The translations under genes were made by a program, and so were the position numbers. A model generated the notes under the pieces. The model saw nothing but the letters and a program-made list of their open reading frames with translations, searched no databases and was not told the DNA's origin. Source: Haemophilus haemolyticus_L (GTDB lineage: Bacteria; Pseudomonadota; Gammaproteobacteria; Enterobacterales; Pasteurellaceae). From it: a stretch of DNA of 64,000 bases. Shown piece after piece: positions 24,954 through 34,044 of the stretch. Positions within the stretch are counted from its first letter, which is position 1, and every line of letters starts with the position of its first letter. The stretch covers positions 186,001 through 250,000 of the forward strand of contig NZ_QQGY01000001.1 in NCBI RefSeq assembly GCF_003490595.1, read 5' to 3'.

Positions 24954-25547
24954 ATGACCGCACTTTTAAAAATTGGTCTGGTGTCTGTTTCTGATCGCGC
25001 ATCAGCAGGCGTATATCAAGATCAAGGTATCCCAGAATTACAGGCTTGGTTAGAACAAGCGTTAGTAGATCCTTTCCATTTGGAAACAAGATTAATCCCC
25101 GATGAACAACCGATTATTGAACAAACATTAAAAGAGCTGGTGGATGAAGATGGTTGCCATTTAGTGCTGACAACTGGTGGAACTGGGCCTGCAAAACGCG
25201 ATGTAACGCCTGATGCTACCCTTGCGGTAGCAGATCGAGAAATGCCAGGTTTTGGCGAACAAATGCGTCAAGTGAGTTTGCATTTTGTGCCTACCGCAAT
25301 TTTATCCCGCCAAGTGGGAGTGATTCGTAAGGAAAGCCTGATTTTAAATCTTCCGGGACAGCCTAAAGCAATTAAAGAAACCTTGGAAGGTGTGAAAGAT
25401 AAAGAGGGAAATGTGCTTGTAAAAGGCATTTTCAGCGCGGTGCCTTATTGTTTGCAACTGATTAACGGCTTATATATTGATACCAAGCCAGAAATCATCG
25501 AAAGTTTCCGTCCTAAATCTGCAAGACGCGAAAATCTGGAGAAATAG
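24954..25547 (+). CDS. mog: Molybdopterin adenylyltransferase
   Basis: 197 residues from the ATG at 24954, preceded by AAGGAAAAAT; the longer frame to 24906 is rejected since MTALLKIGLVSVSDRAS is the family N-terminus. The MoCF-type motif LTTGGTGPAKRDVTPDATL is intact. Mog adenylates molybdopterin before molybdate insertion, so it supports the molybdenum enzyme NapA encoded 6 kb downstream. The first codons contain a USS (ATGACCGCACTTTTA). Confidence 0.93.
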   Translation: MTALLKIGLVSVSDRASAGVYQDQGIPELQAWLEQALVDPFHLETRLIPDEQPIIEQTLKELVDEDGCHLVLTTGGTGPAKRDVTPDATLAVADREMPGFGEQMRQVSLHFVPTAILSRQVGVIRKESLILNLPGQPKAIKETLEGVKDKEGNVLVKGIFSAVPYCLQLINGLYIDTKPEIIESFRPKSARRENLEK

Positions 25548-25548
25548 T

Positions 25549-25887
25549 ATGAAAAAAATCGAAGCAATGATTAAACCCTTTAAATTAGACGATGTGCGAG
25601 AAAGTCTTTCAGATATTGGTATTTCAGGTATGACAATCACGGAAGTACGCGGATTTGGTCGCCAAAAAGGTCATACAGAACTTTATCGTGGTGCGGAATA
25701 TATGGTGGATTTTCTGCCGAAAGTGAAATTGGAAGTGGTAGTTCCTGATGAGCTTGTGGATCAATGTATTGAAGCTATTATTGAAACGGCACAAACAGGC
25801 AAAATCGGTGACGGCAAAATTTTTGTTTATAACGTTGAGCGAGCGATCCGCATTCGCACGGGCGAAGAAAACGAGGAGGCGATTTAG
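25549..25887 (+). CDS. glnB: PII nitrogen regulatory protein
   Basis: 112 residues from the ATG at 25549, immediately after the mog stop (TAGT). The T-loop GRQKGHTELYRGAEYMVDF has Tyr51, the uridylylation site, and the B-loop TGKIGDGKIFV is intact. PII senses 2-oxoglutarate and glutamine and controls glutamine synthetase and other targets. The stop codon overlaps the GTG start of the next gene by one base. Confidence 0.96.
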   Translation: MKKIEAMIKPFKLDDVRESLSDIGISGMTITEVRGFGRQKGHTELYRGAEYMVDFLPKVKLEVVVPDELVDQCIEAIIETAQTGKIGDGKIFVYNVERAIRIRTGEENEEAI

Positions 25888-26933
25888 TGCAAAATAATTT
25901 AAATTTACACCGCACTTTGCGTGGCATTGCTTCGGTGATTATTATCTTAGCTGGTGTTGCATTGGCGGCAGAAATTGTAGTGCCATTCTTGCTATCGCTA
26001 TTTATCGCGATAATTTGTTCACCGATGATTAAGGCGATGACGAAACGCCGAATTCCTCATTGGTTGGCCATTACTTTGCTTTTCGTCTTGATTTCTTTGG
26101 TGTTTTTCTTATTAGTCGGGCTGATTAACAGCACAGCAAGAGAATTTACCCAATCAATTCCACAATATAAAGTTTTGCTTTCACAACGCGTGAGTGATTT
26201 AACTGGATTGTTGCAAGGTTTCAATCTGCCTTTCACGCTTTCGCGTGAAACCATCCAAGAAAATTTTGACCCAAGCATCATTATGAATTTTGTGAGCCGA
26301 GTATTGTTGAATTTCTCTGGTGTGGTGAGTAATGTGTTTGTTTTGGTGTTGGTCGTGATTTTTATGCTTGCTGAAGCACCAACGATGAAACATAAATTTG
26401 CTATGGTGATTAGTTCCACCCCTCATGATGCCGCCAAAGAAGAACGCCATATTGACCGCGTTTTACAAGGCGTAATTGGTTATCTTGGCATTAAAAGTAT
26501 CACGAGTTTGCTTACTGGCGTTGGTATTTTTATTTTGTTAGAGGCTTGTGGGGTTCAATATGCCATTTTGTGGGCAACCTTGAGTTTCTTGCTGAATTAT
26601 ATTCCGAATATTGGTTCAATCATCGCGGCTATTCCGATTATTGTTCAAGCCTTATTACTGAACGGTTTTGGAATTGGCTTTGGTGTGGCAATCGGTGTTA
26701 TTGCGATCAATATGGTTGTCGGTAACATTATTGAGCCTAAAATGATGGGCCAACGATTAGGGCTTTCAACGTTAGTGGTGTTCCTTTCATTATTGTTTTG
26801 GGGATGGTTACTTGGAACAGTGGGAATGCTACTGTCTGTTCCTCTGACGATGGCATTAAAAATTGCCTTGGAGTCCAGTCCCAATACGGCAAAATATGCT
26901 TGTCTATTGGGGGATGTCGAGGATTTCAAATAG
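25887..26933 (+). CDS. perM: AI-2E/PerM family permease
   Basis: 348 residues beginning with GTG that overlaps the glnB stop. About eight membrane helices, arranged in the N- and C-terminal groups typical of AI-2 exporter family (UPF0118/PerM) proteins. Family marks: IVPFLLSLFIAIICSPM near the start, then FLLNYIPNIGSIIAAIP and VGNIIEPKMMGQRLGLSTLV near residues 230-290. The transported solute is uncertain in this family. Confidence 0.88.
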   Translation: MQNNLNLHRTLRGIASVIIILAGVALAAEIVVPFLLSLFIAIICSPMIKAMTKRRIPHWLAITLLFVLISLVFFLLVGLINSTAREFTQSIPQYKVLLSQRVSDLTGLLQGFNLPFTLSRETIQENFDPSIIMNFVSRVLLNFSGVVSNVFVLVLVVIFMLAEAPTMKHKFAMVISSTPHDAAKEERHIDRVLQGVIGYLGIKSITSLLTGVGIFILLEACGVQYAILWATLSFLLNYIPNIGSIIAAIPIIVQALLLNGFGIGFGVAIGVIAINMVVGNIIEPKMMGQRLGLSTLVVFLSLLFWGWLLGTVGMLLSVPLTMALKIALESSPNTAKYACLLGDVEDFK

Positions 26934-26945
26934 ATTTTATAGAGA

Positions 26946-26974
26946 AAGTGCGGTGAATTTTCACCGCATTTTTT
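26946..26974. terminator. Bidirectional USS hairpin between perM and priA
   Basis: AAGTGCGGTGAA and TTCACCGCATT form a stem flanked by an AT run on both sides, between convergent genes. Confidence 0.7.
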
Positions 26975-29165
26975 ATGATAAGTCTTGCGGATCGACGTCC
27001 AAAATTAACCGCACTTGGCTGTTTTTTTCAATTTCGGCTTGTTGATATTCTCTTAATGCTTTTTGCAACGTCATTCTTGAAGGATGCTGCAATAATAACT
27101 GCCAGCGATATTGCCCTGCTTTTTTGCTGAACGGTGCAGGCATTGGGCCAAGCATTTGTAATCCCGTGATTTGCTTCGATTGAAAAAAATCTGCAACCTG
27201 GCTTAAGCAATTTTCTGCAAGCTCAGAATGGCGAGCCTGTGCTTTAAATAATGCCTGAAAAGTGAAAGGTGGCAATCCCATTGAATGGCGTAATTGTAAG
27301 GTTTCTTTTGCAAAAGCTTGGTAGCCATTCGCTAATAACGTGGTAAGCAAAGGGTGATCAGGATAATGTGTTTGTAGCACGACTTCGCCTTGTTTATCGG
27401 AACGTCCAGCTCGTCCAGCAACTTGAATATAAAGTTGAGCTAAACGTTCTTCTGCACGAAAATCCAGTGAAAATAATGCGCTATCTACATTCACTAAGGC
27501 AACGAGGGTAACATTCGGAAAATGATGTCCTTTCGCCAGCATTTGTGTGCCAATCAAAATTTGACTTTTGCCTTGTTGAATATCTTCTAAATAACCTTCC
27601 AATTTTCCTTTACGCGCAGTGCTATCGCGGTCGATTCGAGCCACAGAATAATTAGGAAATAGCATTTTCAAGGTTTCTTCTAATTGTTCTGTGCCGAGAC
27701 CTGTGGTAACTAAATGGGTAGAACCACAATCGCCACATTGACGAGGAATAGTTTTCTGTGCACCGCAATGATGACAACGCAATACATTTTGATGCTGATG
27801 ATAGGTATAAGGTTTTTCACAATGAGGGCATTGTGCAATCCAACCACATTCGTGACAAAGCAATATGGGCGCAAAGCCACGACGATTTAAGAAAAGCAAC
27901 ACTTGATTGCCTTTTTCGAGGTGAGCTTTCATCCGTTCCAATAAGGGTTTTGAAAGCCCATTTTGTATGTGTTGATTTTTCAAATCAATAACGAAATGAC
28001 GAAGTGCGGTAGAATTTCCCGCTCTTTTTGATAAAACTAAATGTTGGTATTTGCCGTTTTGTACATTATTAATACTTTCTAAACTTGGCGTGGCGGAGCC
28101 CATTAATACGGCAATATTTAGTTTTTGAGCAAGTACAATCGCCAAGTCTCGCGCGTGATAACGCCAACTGTCTTGCTGTTTGTAAGACGCGTCGTGTTCT
28201 TCGTCTAAAATAATTGCACCAAGATTAGAAAATTGTGTGAACAATGCCGATCTCGTGCCAATCACAATGGCACTTTGTCCAGAACGAGCACGATCCCATA
28301 CATAAAGCCGTTGTATATCGGTTAAATTAGAATGCAGCACATCAATTTCTACATTAAAACGTGCTTTAAAACGGTGCACCGTTTGAGGTGTTAGCCCGAT
28401 TTCGGGTACAAGCACTAATACTTGCTTACCCGATTTTAAAATTTCTTCAATATATTGCAGATAAATTTCTGTTTTGCCTGAACCCGTCACCCCATCGAGC
28501 AGCCATACATTGAAACCAGAATGAAAACGCAATTGACTGAAAGCTAAGGCTTGCTGCTTATTTAAGGTTAAACGATTTTCAGTATTGATAATTGGGTTAT
28601 CGCCTAAGCTTTGTTGCCAGCTTAGGGGTTTTGTTTGGAGAGTAATTTCCTCAATAAACCCTTTGGCTTTTAAAGCTGACCAAATCGCAGAAGAAAAATC
28701 ATTATTGCCTTTTTCAAGATCAGTTTCAGATAAGCATTGTAGGGCTTCAGCTTGCTTTTTCGAGCGTTTTAATTCGCCTTGTTCAAGGGCATTTTTTCCT
28801 GCATCTGTAATTCGCCAAAAAGTGCGGTCATTTTTTACCGCACTTTCGCCGTTACGTAATTTCACAGGCAAGGCTTGAAATAACACATCGCCTAATCCCG
28901 CTTGATAATAATTTGCTGCCCAATGAAGCCAATCCCAATAAATTGGGGTGAAGAGCGGTGCTAAATCTAATGGTTGAAGAATGGTTTTGAGCTTATCTTC
29001 TGGCACGTCTGATTTTGTCGGGAAATCAGCCACAATGGCGACGCGTTTTTGCGTACCAAAAGGCACAAGAACACGTGTGCCGATTTGTAATGAAACATCA
29101 TCGGGGAAGAGATAATCAAATAAACGAGGAAGCGGCACAGCCAGTGCCACTCGGACAATTTTCAT
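26973..29165 (-). CDS. priA: Primosomal replication-restart helicase PriA
   Basis: 730 residues from the ATG at 29165 (a TTG two codons earlier is possible). N-terminal DNA-binding domain begins MKIVRVALAVPLPRLFDYL. Helicase motifs: Walker A LLDGVTGSGKTEIYL, DEEH motif II in IILDEEHDASYKQQ, GSATPSLES (III) and AGRAGRSDKQGE (VI). Zinc-binding cysteines appear in pairs: LCHECGWIAQCPHC and RCHHCG...CGDCG. PriA reloads the replisome at stalled forks. Transcribed toward perM. Confidence 0.97.
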   Translation of the reverse strand: MKIVRVALAVPLPRLFDYLFPDDVSLQIGTRVLVPFGTQKRVAIVADFPTKSDVPEDKLKTILQPLDLAPLFTPIYWDWLHWAANYYQAGLGDVLFQALPVKLRNGESAVKNDRTFWRITDAGKNALEQGELKRSKKQAEALQCLSETDLEKGNNDFSSAIWSALKAKGFIEEITLQTKPLSWQQSLGDNPIINTENRLTLNKQQALAFSQLRFHSGFNVWLLDGVTGSGKTEIYLQYIEEILKSGKQVLVLVPEIGLTPQTVHRFKARFNVEIDVLHSNLTDIQRLYVWDRARSGQSAIVIGTRSALFTQFSNLGAIILDEEHDASYKQQDSWRYHARDLAIVLAQKLNIAVLMGSATPSLESINNVQNGKYQHLVLSKRAGNSTALRHFVIDLKNQHIQNGLSKPLLERMKAHLEKGNQVLLFLNRRGFAPILLCHECGWIAQCPHCEKPYTYHQHQNVLRCHHCGAQKTIPRQCGDCGSTHLVTTGLGTEQLEETLKMLFPNYSVARIDRDSTARKGKLEGYLEDIQQGKSQILIGTQMLAKGHHFPNVTLVALVNVDSALFSLDFRAEERLAQLYIQVAGRAGRSDKQGEVVLQTHYPDHPLLTTLLANGYQAFAKETLQLRHSMGLPPFTFQALFKAQARHSELAENCLSQVADFFQSKQITGLQMLGPMPAPFSKKAGQYRWQLLLQHPSRMTLQKALREYQQAEIEKNSQVRLILDVDPQDLS

Positions 29166-29248
29166 AATCAACCTTGGGAAAAAATTTGCCCTATTATACG
29201 AGAAAAATTGGTATAATCGCCGCCAATTTTTTTACGAACAAGATTTTT

Positions 29249-29989
29249 ATGACACAAACTTTTGCTGATCAAAAACGTAAAACCGTTGAAACCGCAGAAT
29301 TTACCGAAGATGGCCGCTATAAACGCAAAGTCCGTAGTTTTGTGCTCCGCACTGGTCGTTTGAGCGAATTTCAGAAAAACATGATGAATGATAACTGGGG
29401 AACACTGGGTTTAGATTATCAAACGGAAACTTTTGATTTTGCGAAGATTTATGGTAACGATAATCCAGTTGTATTAGAAATTGGCTTTGGAATGGGGAAG
29501 TCGCTCGTGGATATGGCTTTTGCTAATCCCGACAAAAATTACCTGGGCATTGAAGTTCATACTCCTGGCGTTGGTGCTTGTATTGCTTATGCAGTGGAAA
29601 AAGGCGTAACGAATTTACGCGTGATTTGTCATGATGCCACGGAAATTTTACGTGACAGTATTGCTGATGATGCGCTTGGCGGTTTGCAATTATTTTTCCC
29701 CGATCCTTGGCATAAAGCAAAACATCATAAACGCCGTATTGTTCAACCGCACTTTGTGACACAAGTTGTACAAAAATTAGGTGAAAATGGTTTTATCCAT
29801 ATGGCAACAGACTGGGAAAATTATGCTGAGCAAATGCTAGAAGTATTAAGCGCAAACACCGATTTAGTGAATACCTCGAAAAATGGCGATTATATTCCAA
29901 GACCAGATTTTAGACCTTTAACTAAATTTGAAGCCAGAGGTCACAGACTTGGACACGGTGTTTGGGATTTATATTTTGTGAAGAAATAA
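29249..29989 (+). CDS. trmB: tRNA (guanine-N7)-methyltransferase
   Basis: 246 residues from the ATG at 29249, the family start region; a longer frame to 29174 crosses the promoter (TATAAT at 29212). SAM-binding motif VLEIGFGMGKSLVDMA, then FFPDPWHKAKHHKRRIVQ, the catalytic PDPW-KxRH block typical of TrmB. It makes m7G46 in tRNA. Divergent from priA. Confidence 0.96.
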   Translation: MTQTFADQKRKTVETAEFTEDGRYKRKVRSFVLRTGRLSEFQKNMMNDNWGTLGLDYQTETFDFAKIYGNDNPVVLEIGFGMGKSLVDMAFANPDKNYLGIEVHTPGVGACIAYAVEKGVTNLRVICHDATEILRDSIADDALGGLQLFFPDPWHKAKHHKRRIVQPHFVTQVVQKLGENGFIHMATDWENYAEQMLEVLSANTDLVNTSKNGDYIPRPDFRPLTKFEARGHRLGHGVWDLYFVKK

Positions 29990-30106
29990 GCCTATTTTGG
30001 GCAAATTAACTTTTGGGTGAAGATTGATGTTGGGGAAATCCGATGCCAAATTCACGAATTTAATATAGAATACGCGTTTAAATATAACCTTAATAGGAGA
30101 AATACC

Positions 30107-30451
30107 ATGTCTAAATCTTACAATCAACGCCAACGCAAAAAACTTCACCTTGCTGAATTCCAAGAACTTGGTTTTCTTGTAAATTTCCAATTTGCAGAAG
30201 GTACTGCGATTGAAACAGTAGATGAAATTGTTGATCGTTTTATTAACGAAGTGATTCAACCAAATGGTTTAGCTTATGAAGGTAGCGGGTATTTACATTG
30301 GGAAGGTTTAGTTTGCCTAGAAAAAATTGGTAAATGTGATGAAAGCCATCGTGAAACTGTGAAAAAATGGTTAGAAACCAATGGTTTGCAACAAATTGAA
30401 GTAAGTGAATTATTTGATATTTGGTGGGAATATCCAGCAAAAGCAGAGTAA
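30107..30451 (+). CDS. yggL: YggL family protein (DUF469)
   Basis: 114 residues from the ATG at 30107 (TAGGAGAAATACC RBS). Close to E. coli YggL: KLHLAEFQELGFLVNF, FINEVIQPNGLAYEGSGYL and SELFDIWWEYP. The same trmB-yggL order is seen in enterobacteria. YggL associates with the large ribosomal subunit in E. coli; its role here is inferred by homology only. Confidence 0.92.
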   Translation: MSKSYNQRQRKKLHLAEFQELGFLVNFQFAEGTAIETVDEIVDRFINEVIQPNGLAYEGSGYLHWEGLVCLEKIGKCDESHRETVKKWLETNGLQQIEVSELFDIWWEYPAKAE

Positions 30452-30460
30452 TTTGATTTA

Positions 30461-30494
30461 AAAACAGCATGGCATAAATTGCTGTGCTGTTTTA
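30461..30494 (+). terminator. Terminator after yggL
   Basis: AAAACAGCA (30461-30469) pairs with TGCTGTTTT (30485-30493); the T run is the 3' arm itself plus ATT. Confidence 0.65.
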
Positions 30495-30532
30495 TTAAAA
30501 ATATTAGCGAAATTCACCGCACTTTAGATTTT

Positions 30533-30546
30533 TTGATCTATCACAA
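30533..30546 (+). promoter_or_regulatory. Candidate FNR site upstream of nap
   Basis: TTGATCTATCACAA has a perfect left FNR half-site (TTGAT), a 4-base spacer and a 3-of-5 right half. It lies about 80 bases before the likely transcription start, upstream of the NarP-like site. FNR activation of nap under anaerobiosis is known in E. coli. Confidence 0.4.
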
Positions 30547-30570
30547 ATAAAGCTCAATAATTTAACGATC

Positions 30571-30586
30571 TACCCATTTTGGGTGG
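30571..30586 (+). promoter_or_regulatory. Candidate NarP site upstream of nap
   Basis: TACCCATTTTGGGTGG contains a perfect NarL/NarP heptamer (TACCCAT) and a dyad ACCCA-N3-TGGGT. The centre is about 43 bases before the start predicted from the -10 CATAAT at 30610-30615, the position used by NarP at E. coli napF. H. influenzae has NarP but not NarL by established knowledge. Confidence 0.45.
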
Positions 30587-30665
30587 TTCATATTGTAACT
30601 GTTGCGTCGCATAATTCTAGGCCTTAAAAAAGCATTTGTTTATTTATTCACAAAAGGCACGCTCG

Positions 30666-31196
30666 ATGACCGTTGAAAACTTACCCCGCAGACAGTTTTT
30701 ACGAGGTAAATTCTTAACGTCTTTACATTCAGAAAATGAGCAAAAACAAGGCTTTGATGGAGTTCGCCCACCTTGGGCTGTAGAAAATTCTATTTTTGTG
30801 GAGCAATGTACGCGCTGTGGCGATTGTCTTTCTGTTTGTGAAACCAATATTTTGGTGAAAGGCGATGGAGGCTTTCCTGAAGTTCGTTTTGATAATGGCG
30901 AATGTACTTTTTGTGGAAAATGTGTAGATGTGTGTAAACAACCTATTTTTCATTCTCGCGATGAAAAGCCGTGGTTACACAAAATCGAAATTGGCATGGC
31001 TTGTTTAAGCCAACATCGCATTGAGTGTCGTTCTTGCCAAGACAGTTGCTCGATGAGAGCAATTAGTTTTCATCTGCAAATGGGTGGAGTGGCACAGCCT
31101 TTAGTGAATACGGATGTTTGTAACGGCTGTGGGGCTTGTTTACAGGGGTGTCCGGTGAATGCGATTAAAATTAGTTATCTAAAACAAAATGAGTAA
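30666..31196 (+). CDS. napF: NapF ferredoxin-type protein
   Basis: 176 residues from the ATG at 30666 (MTVENLPRRQFLRGKF, with a family RRxFLRG start). Three or four 4Fe-4S motifs: CTRCGDCLSVCETN, CTFCGKCVDVCKQP, and CNGCGACLQGCPVNAI near the C-terminus, plus CRSCQDSCS. NapF is a cytoplasmic iron-sulfur protein that assists NapA maturation. First gene of napFDAGHBC; its stop overlaps the napD start. Confidence 0.95.
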   Translation: MTVENLPRRQFLRGKFLTSLHSENEQKQGFDGVRPPWAVENSIFVEQCTRCGDCLSVCETNILVKGDGGFPEVRFDNGECTFCGKCVDVCKQPIFHSRDEKPWLHKIEIGMACLSQHRIECRSCQDSCSMRAISFHLQMGGVAQPLVNTDVCNGCGACLQGCPVNAIKISYLKQNE

Positions 31197-31470
31197 TACA
31201 AATTTATCTCCGGAAAGTGCAAAAGATTGGCATGTTGTTGGGCTAATTGTTCAAGGTAATCCGGAAAAATTTGCGGCAATTCGAACCGCACTTTTAGCGA
31301 TTGAGCACACTGAAATTCCAACTTTTGATGAAAAATTTGGAAAGATGGTCGTAGTGATGCAATCGCATGATCAACATATCTTGCTTGAAAAGATGGAAAG
31401 CGTGAAAGACATTGATGGTGTTATTAATGTGTCATTGGTGTATCACGAGCAAGACGAGCAGAAGAAATAA
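31189..31470 (+). CDS. napD: NapD chaperone
   Basis: 93 residues, overlapping the end of napF by eight bases (ATGAGTAA). The ferredoxin-like small fold with DWHVVGLIVQGNPEKFAAI matches NapD, which binds the Tat signal peptide of NapA and holds it until the cofactor is inserted. One internal USS (ACCGCACTT). Confidence 0.93.
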   Translation: MSNTNLSPESAKDWHVVGLIVQGNPEKFAAIRTALLAIEHTEIPTFDEKFGKMVVVMQSHDQHILLEKMESVKDIDGVINVSLVYHEQDEQKK

Positions 31471-31505
31471 ATTTAAAATCAAACGTTTAACGTGGGGGAA
31501 ACGCG

Positions 31506-33989
31506 ATGAGTTTAAGTCGTCGAGACTTTATGAAAGCCAACGCAGCTGTAGCTGCGGCAACGGCTGCGGGGCTAACCATCCCAGTCAAAAATGTGGTTGC
31601 GGCTGAATCCGAAATTAAATGGGATAAAGCAGTATGTCGTTTCTGTGGTACCGGTTGTGCAGTATTAGTTGGTACTAAAGATGGACGTGTTGTTGCATCT
31701 CAAGGTGATCCAGATGCAGAAGTAAACCGTGGTTTAAACTGTATTAAAGGTTACTTCTTACCGAAAATTATGTACGGTAAAGACCGTGTAACTCAGCCAC
31801 TTTTACGTATGACAAACGGAAAATTTGATAAGAACGGCGATTTTACGCCTGTTTCTTGGGATTTTGCGTTCAAAACAATGGCTGAAAAATTCAAAGAAGC
31901 TTTCAAAAAGAACGGTCAAAATGCAGTAGGTATGTTCAGTTCTGGTCAGTCTACCATTTGGGAAGGCTACGCGAAGAACAAACTTTGGAAAGCTGGTTTC
32001 CGTTCTAACAACGTAGACCCGAATGCACGTCACTGTATGGCATCGGCTGCAGTTGCGTTTATGCGTACCTTCGGTATGGATGAACCTATGGGTTGTTATA
32101 ACGACATTGAAAATGCAGATGCTTTCGTTCTTTGGGGCTCAAATATGGCGGAAATGCACCCAATTTTGTGGTCTCGTATTACTGATCGCCGTATTTCTAA
32201 TCCTGATGTTCGTGTAACTGTACTTTCTACTTACGAGCATCGTAGTTTCGAACTTGCTGATCACGGTTTGGTATTTACACCACAAACCGATTTGGCGATC
32301 ATGAACTATATTATCAATTATTTAATTCAGAACAATGCTGTAAACCACGATTTTGTGAACAAACACACTAAATTCAAACGTGGTGAAACCAATATTGGTT
32401 ACGGTTTACGTCCTGAAAATCCATTAGAAAAAGATACTAACCGTAAAACTGCGGGCAAAATGTATGATTCTTCTTTCGAAGAATTAAAACAAATTGTGTC
32501 TGAATACACACTTGAAAAAGTATCTGAAATGTCAGGTGTGGATAAAACTCAGCTTGAAACCTTAGCAAAACTTTATGCTGATCCAAGCAAAAAAGTGGTA
32601 TCTTTCTGGACAATGGGCTTCAACCAACACACTCGTGGTGTGTGGGCAAACCAACTAATTTATAATATCCACTTATTAACTGGGAAAATCTCACTTCCAG
32701 GTTGTGGACCATTCTCATTAACAGGTCAACCTTCTGCTTGTGGTACAGCGCGTGAAGTAGGTTCATTCCCTCACCGTTTACCAGCAGACTTAGTGGTAAC
32801 TAATCCTAAACACCGTGAAACAGCGGAACGTATTTGGAAATTACCAAAAGGTACGGTTTCTGAAAAAGTTGGTTTGGACACAATTGCACAAGACCGTGCA
32901 ATGAACGATGGCAAAATGAATGTGCTATGGCAAATGTGTAACAACAATATGCAAGCTGGTCCAAACATTAATCAAGATCGTTTACCAGGCTGGCGTAAAG
33001 AAGGCAACTTCGTTGTTGTATCTGATCCTTACCCAACTGTATCCGCACTTTCTGCTGACTTAATTCTTCCAACTGCAATGTGGGTAGAAAAAGAGGGTGC
33101 TTACGGTAATGCAGAACGTCGTACCCAATTCTGGCGTCAACAAGTAAAAGCACCAGGTGAAGCAAAATCAGACTTATGGCAATTAATGGAGTTTGCAAAA
33201 TACTTCACAACTGATGAAATGTGGACAGAAGAATTACTTGCTCAAATGCCTGAATATAGAGGTAAAACTTTATATGATGTGCTCTTCAAAAATGGTCAAG
33301 TAGATAAATTCCCATTAAGCGAACTTGCTGAAGGTCAATTAAACGACGAATCAGAACACTTTGGTTATTATGTACACAAAGGTTTATTCGAAGAATATGC
33401 TGAATTTGGTCGCGGTCATGGTCATGACTTGGCTCCGTTTGAAATGTATCACAAAGCGCGTGGTTTACGCTGGCCGGTTGTAGAAGGTAAAGAAACCTTA
33501 TGGCGTTACCGTGAAGGCTACGATCCGTACGTTAAAGAAGGTGAAGGTGTGGCATTCTACGGTTATCCAGACAAGAAAGCGATTATTCTTGCGGTACCTT
33601 ATGAGCCTGCAGCTGAGTCTCCAGATAAAGAATATGATTTATGGTTATCTACCGGTCGTGTTTTAGAGCATTGGCATACAGGTACTATGACTCGTCGTGT
33701 GCCTGAATTACACCGTGCAATGCCGAATAACCTTGTTTGGATGCACCCATTAGATGCTGAAGCTCGTGGTTTACGCCATGGCGATAAAATTAAGATTTCA
33801 TCTCGTCGAGGAGAAATGATTTCTTATTTAGATACTCGCGGACGTAATAAACCACCTCGTGGCTTAGTATTTACCACTTTCTTTGATGCAGGTCAGCTTG
33901 CAAATAGCTTAACGCTAGATGCGACAGACCCAATTTCAAAAGAAACCGACTTCAAAAAATGTGCGGTAAAAGTGGAAAAGGCTGCGTAA
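31506..33989 (+). CDS. napA: Periplasmic nitrate reductase, catalytic subunit
   Basis: 827 residues, matching the family length. Tat signal MSLSRRDFMKANAAVAAATA, then the 4Fe-4S motif CRFCGTGCAVLV...NCIKGYF (about residues 46-81). The molybdenum ligand Cys lies in NARHCMASAAVAF near residue 178. Binds Mo-bis-MGD and one 4Fe-4S cluster and reduces nitrate to nitrite in the periplasm, taking electrons from NapB. Export is folded by Tat after NapD release. Mog, encoded at 24.9 kb, acts in the cofactor pathway. Confidence 0.98.
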   Translation: MSLSRRDFMKANAAVAAATAAGLTIPVKNVVAAESEIKWDKAVCRFCGTGCAVLVGTKDGRVVASQGDPDAEVNRGLNCIKGYFLPKIMYGKDRVTQPLLRMTNGKFDKNGDFTPVSWDFAFKTMAEKFKEAFKKNGQNAVGMFSSGQSTIWEGYAKNKLWKAGFRSNNVDPNARHCMASAAVAFMRTFGMDEPMGCYNDIENADAFVLWGSNMAEMHPILWSRITDRRISNPDVRVTVLSTYEHRSFELADHGLVFTPQTDLAIMNYIINYLIQNNAVNHDFVNKHTKFKRGETNIGYGLRPENPLEKDTNRKTAGKMYDSSFEELKQIVSEYTLEKVSEMSGVDKTQLETLAKLYADPSKKVVSFWTMGFNQHTRGVWANQLIYNIHLLTGKISLPGCGPFSLTGQPSACGTAREVGSFPHRLPADLVVTNPKHRETAERIWKLPKGTVSEKVGLDTIAQDRAMNDGKMNVLWQMCNNNMQAGPNINQDRLPGWRKEGNFVVVSDPYPTVSALSADLILPTAMWVEKEGAYGNAERRTQFWRQQVKAPGEAKSDLWQLMEFAKYFTTDEMWTEELLAQMPEYRGKTLYDVLFKNGQVDKFPLSELAEGQLNDESEHFGYYVHKGLFEEYAEFGRGHGHDLAPFEMYHKARGLRWPVVEGKETLWRYREGYDPYVKEGEGVAFYGYPDKKAIILAVPYEPAAESPDKEYDLWLSTGRVLEHWHTGTMTRRVPELHRAMPNNLVWMHPLDAEARGLRHGDKIKISSRRGEMISYLDTRGRNKPPRGLVFTTFFDAGQLANSLTLDATDPISKETDFKKCAVKVEKAA

Positions 33990-34044
33990 AAACCATGTAA
34001 AAATCAACCGCACTTTATTTTCCTCCTATCAATAACATAGGAAG

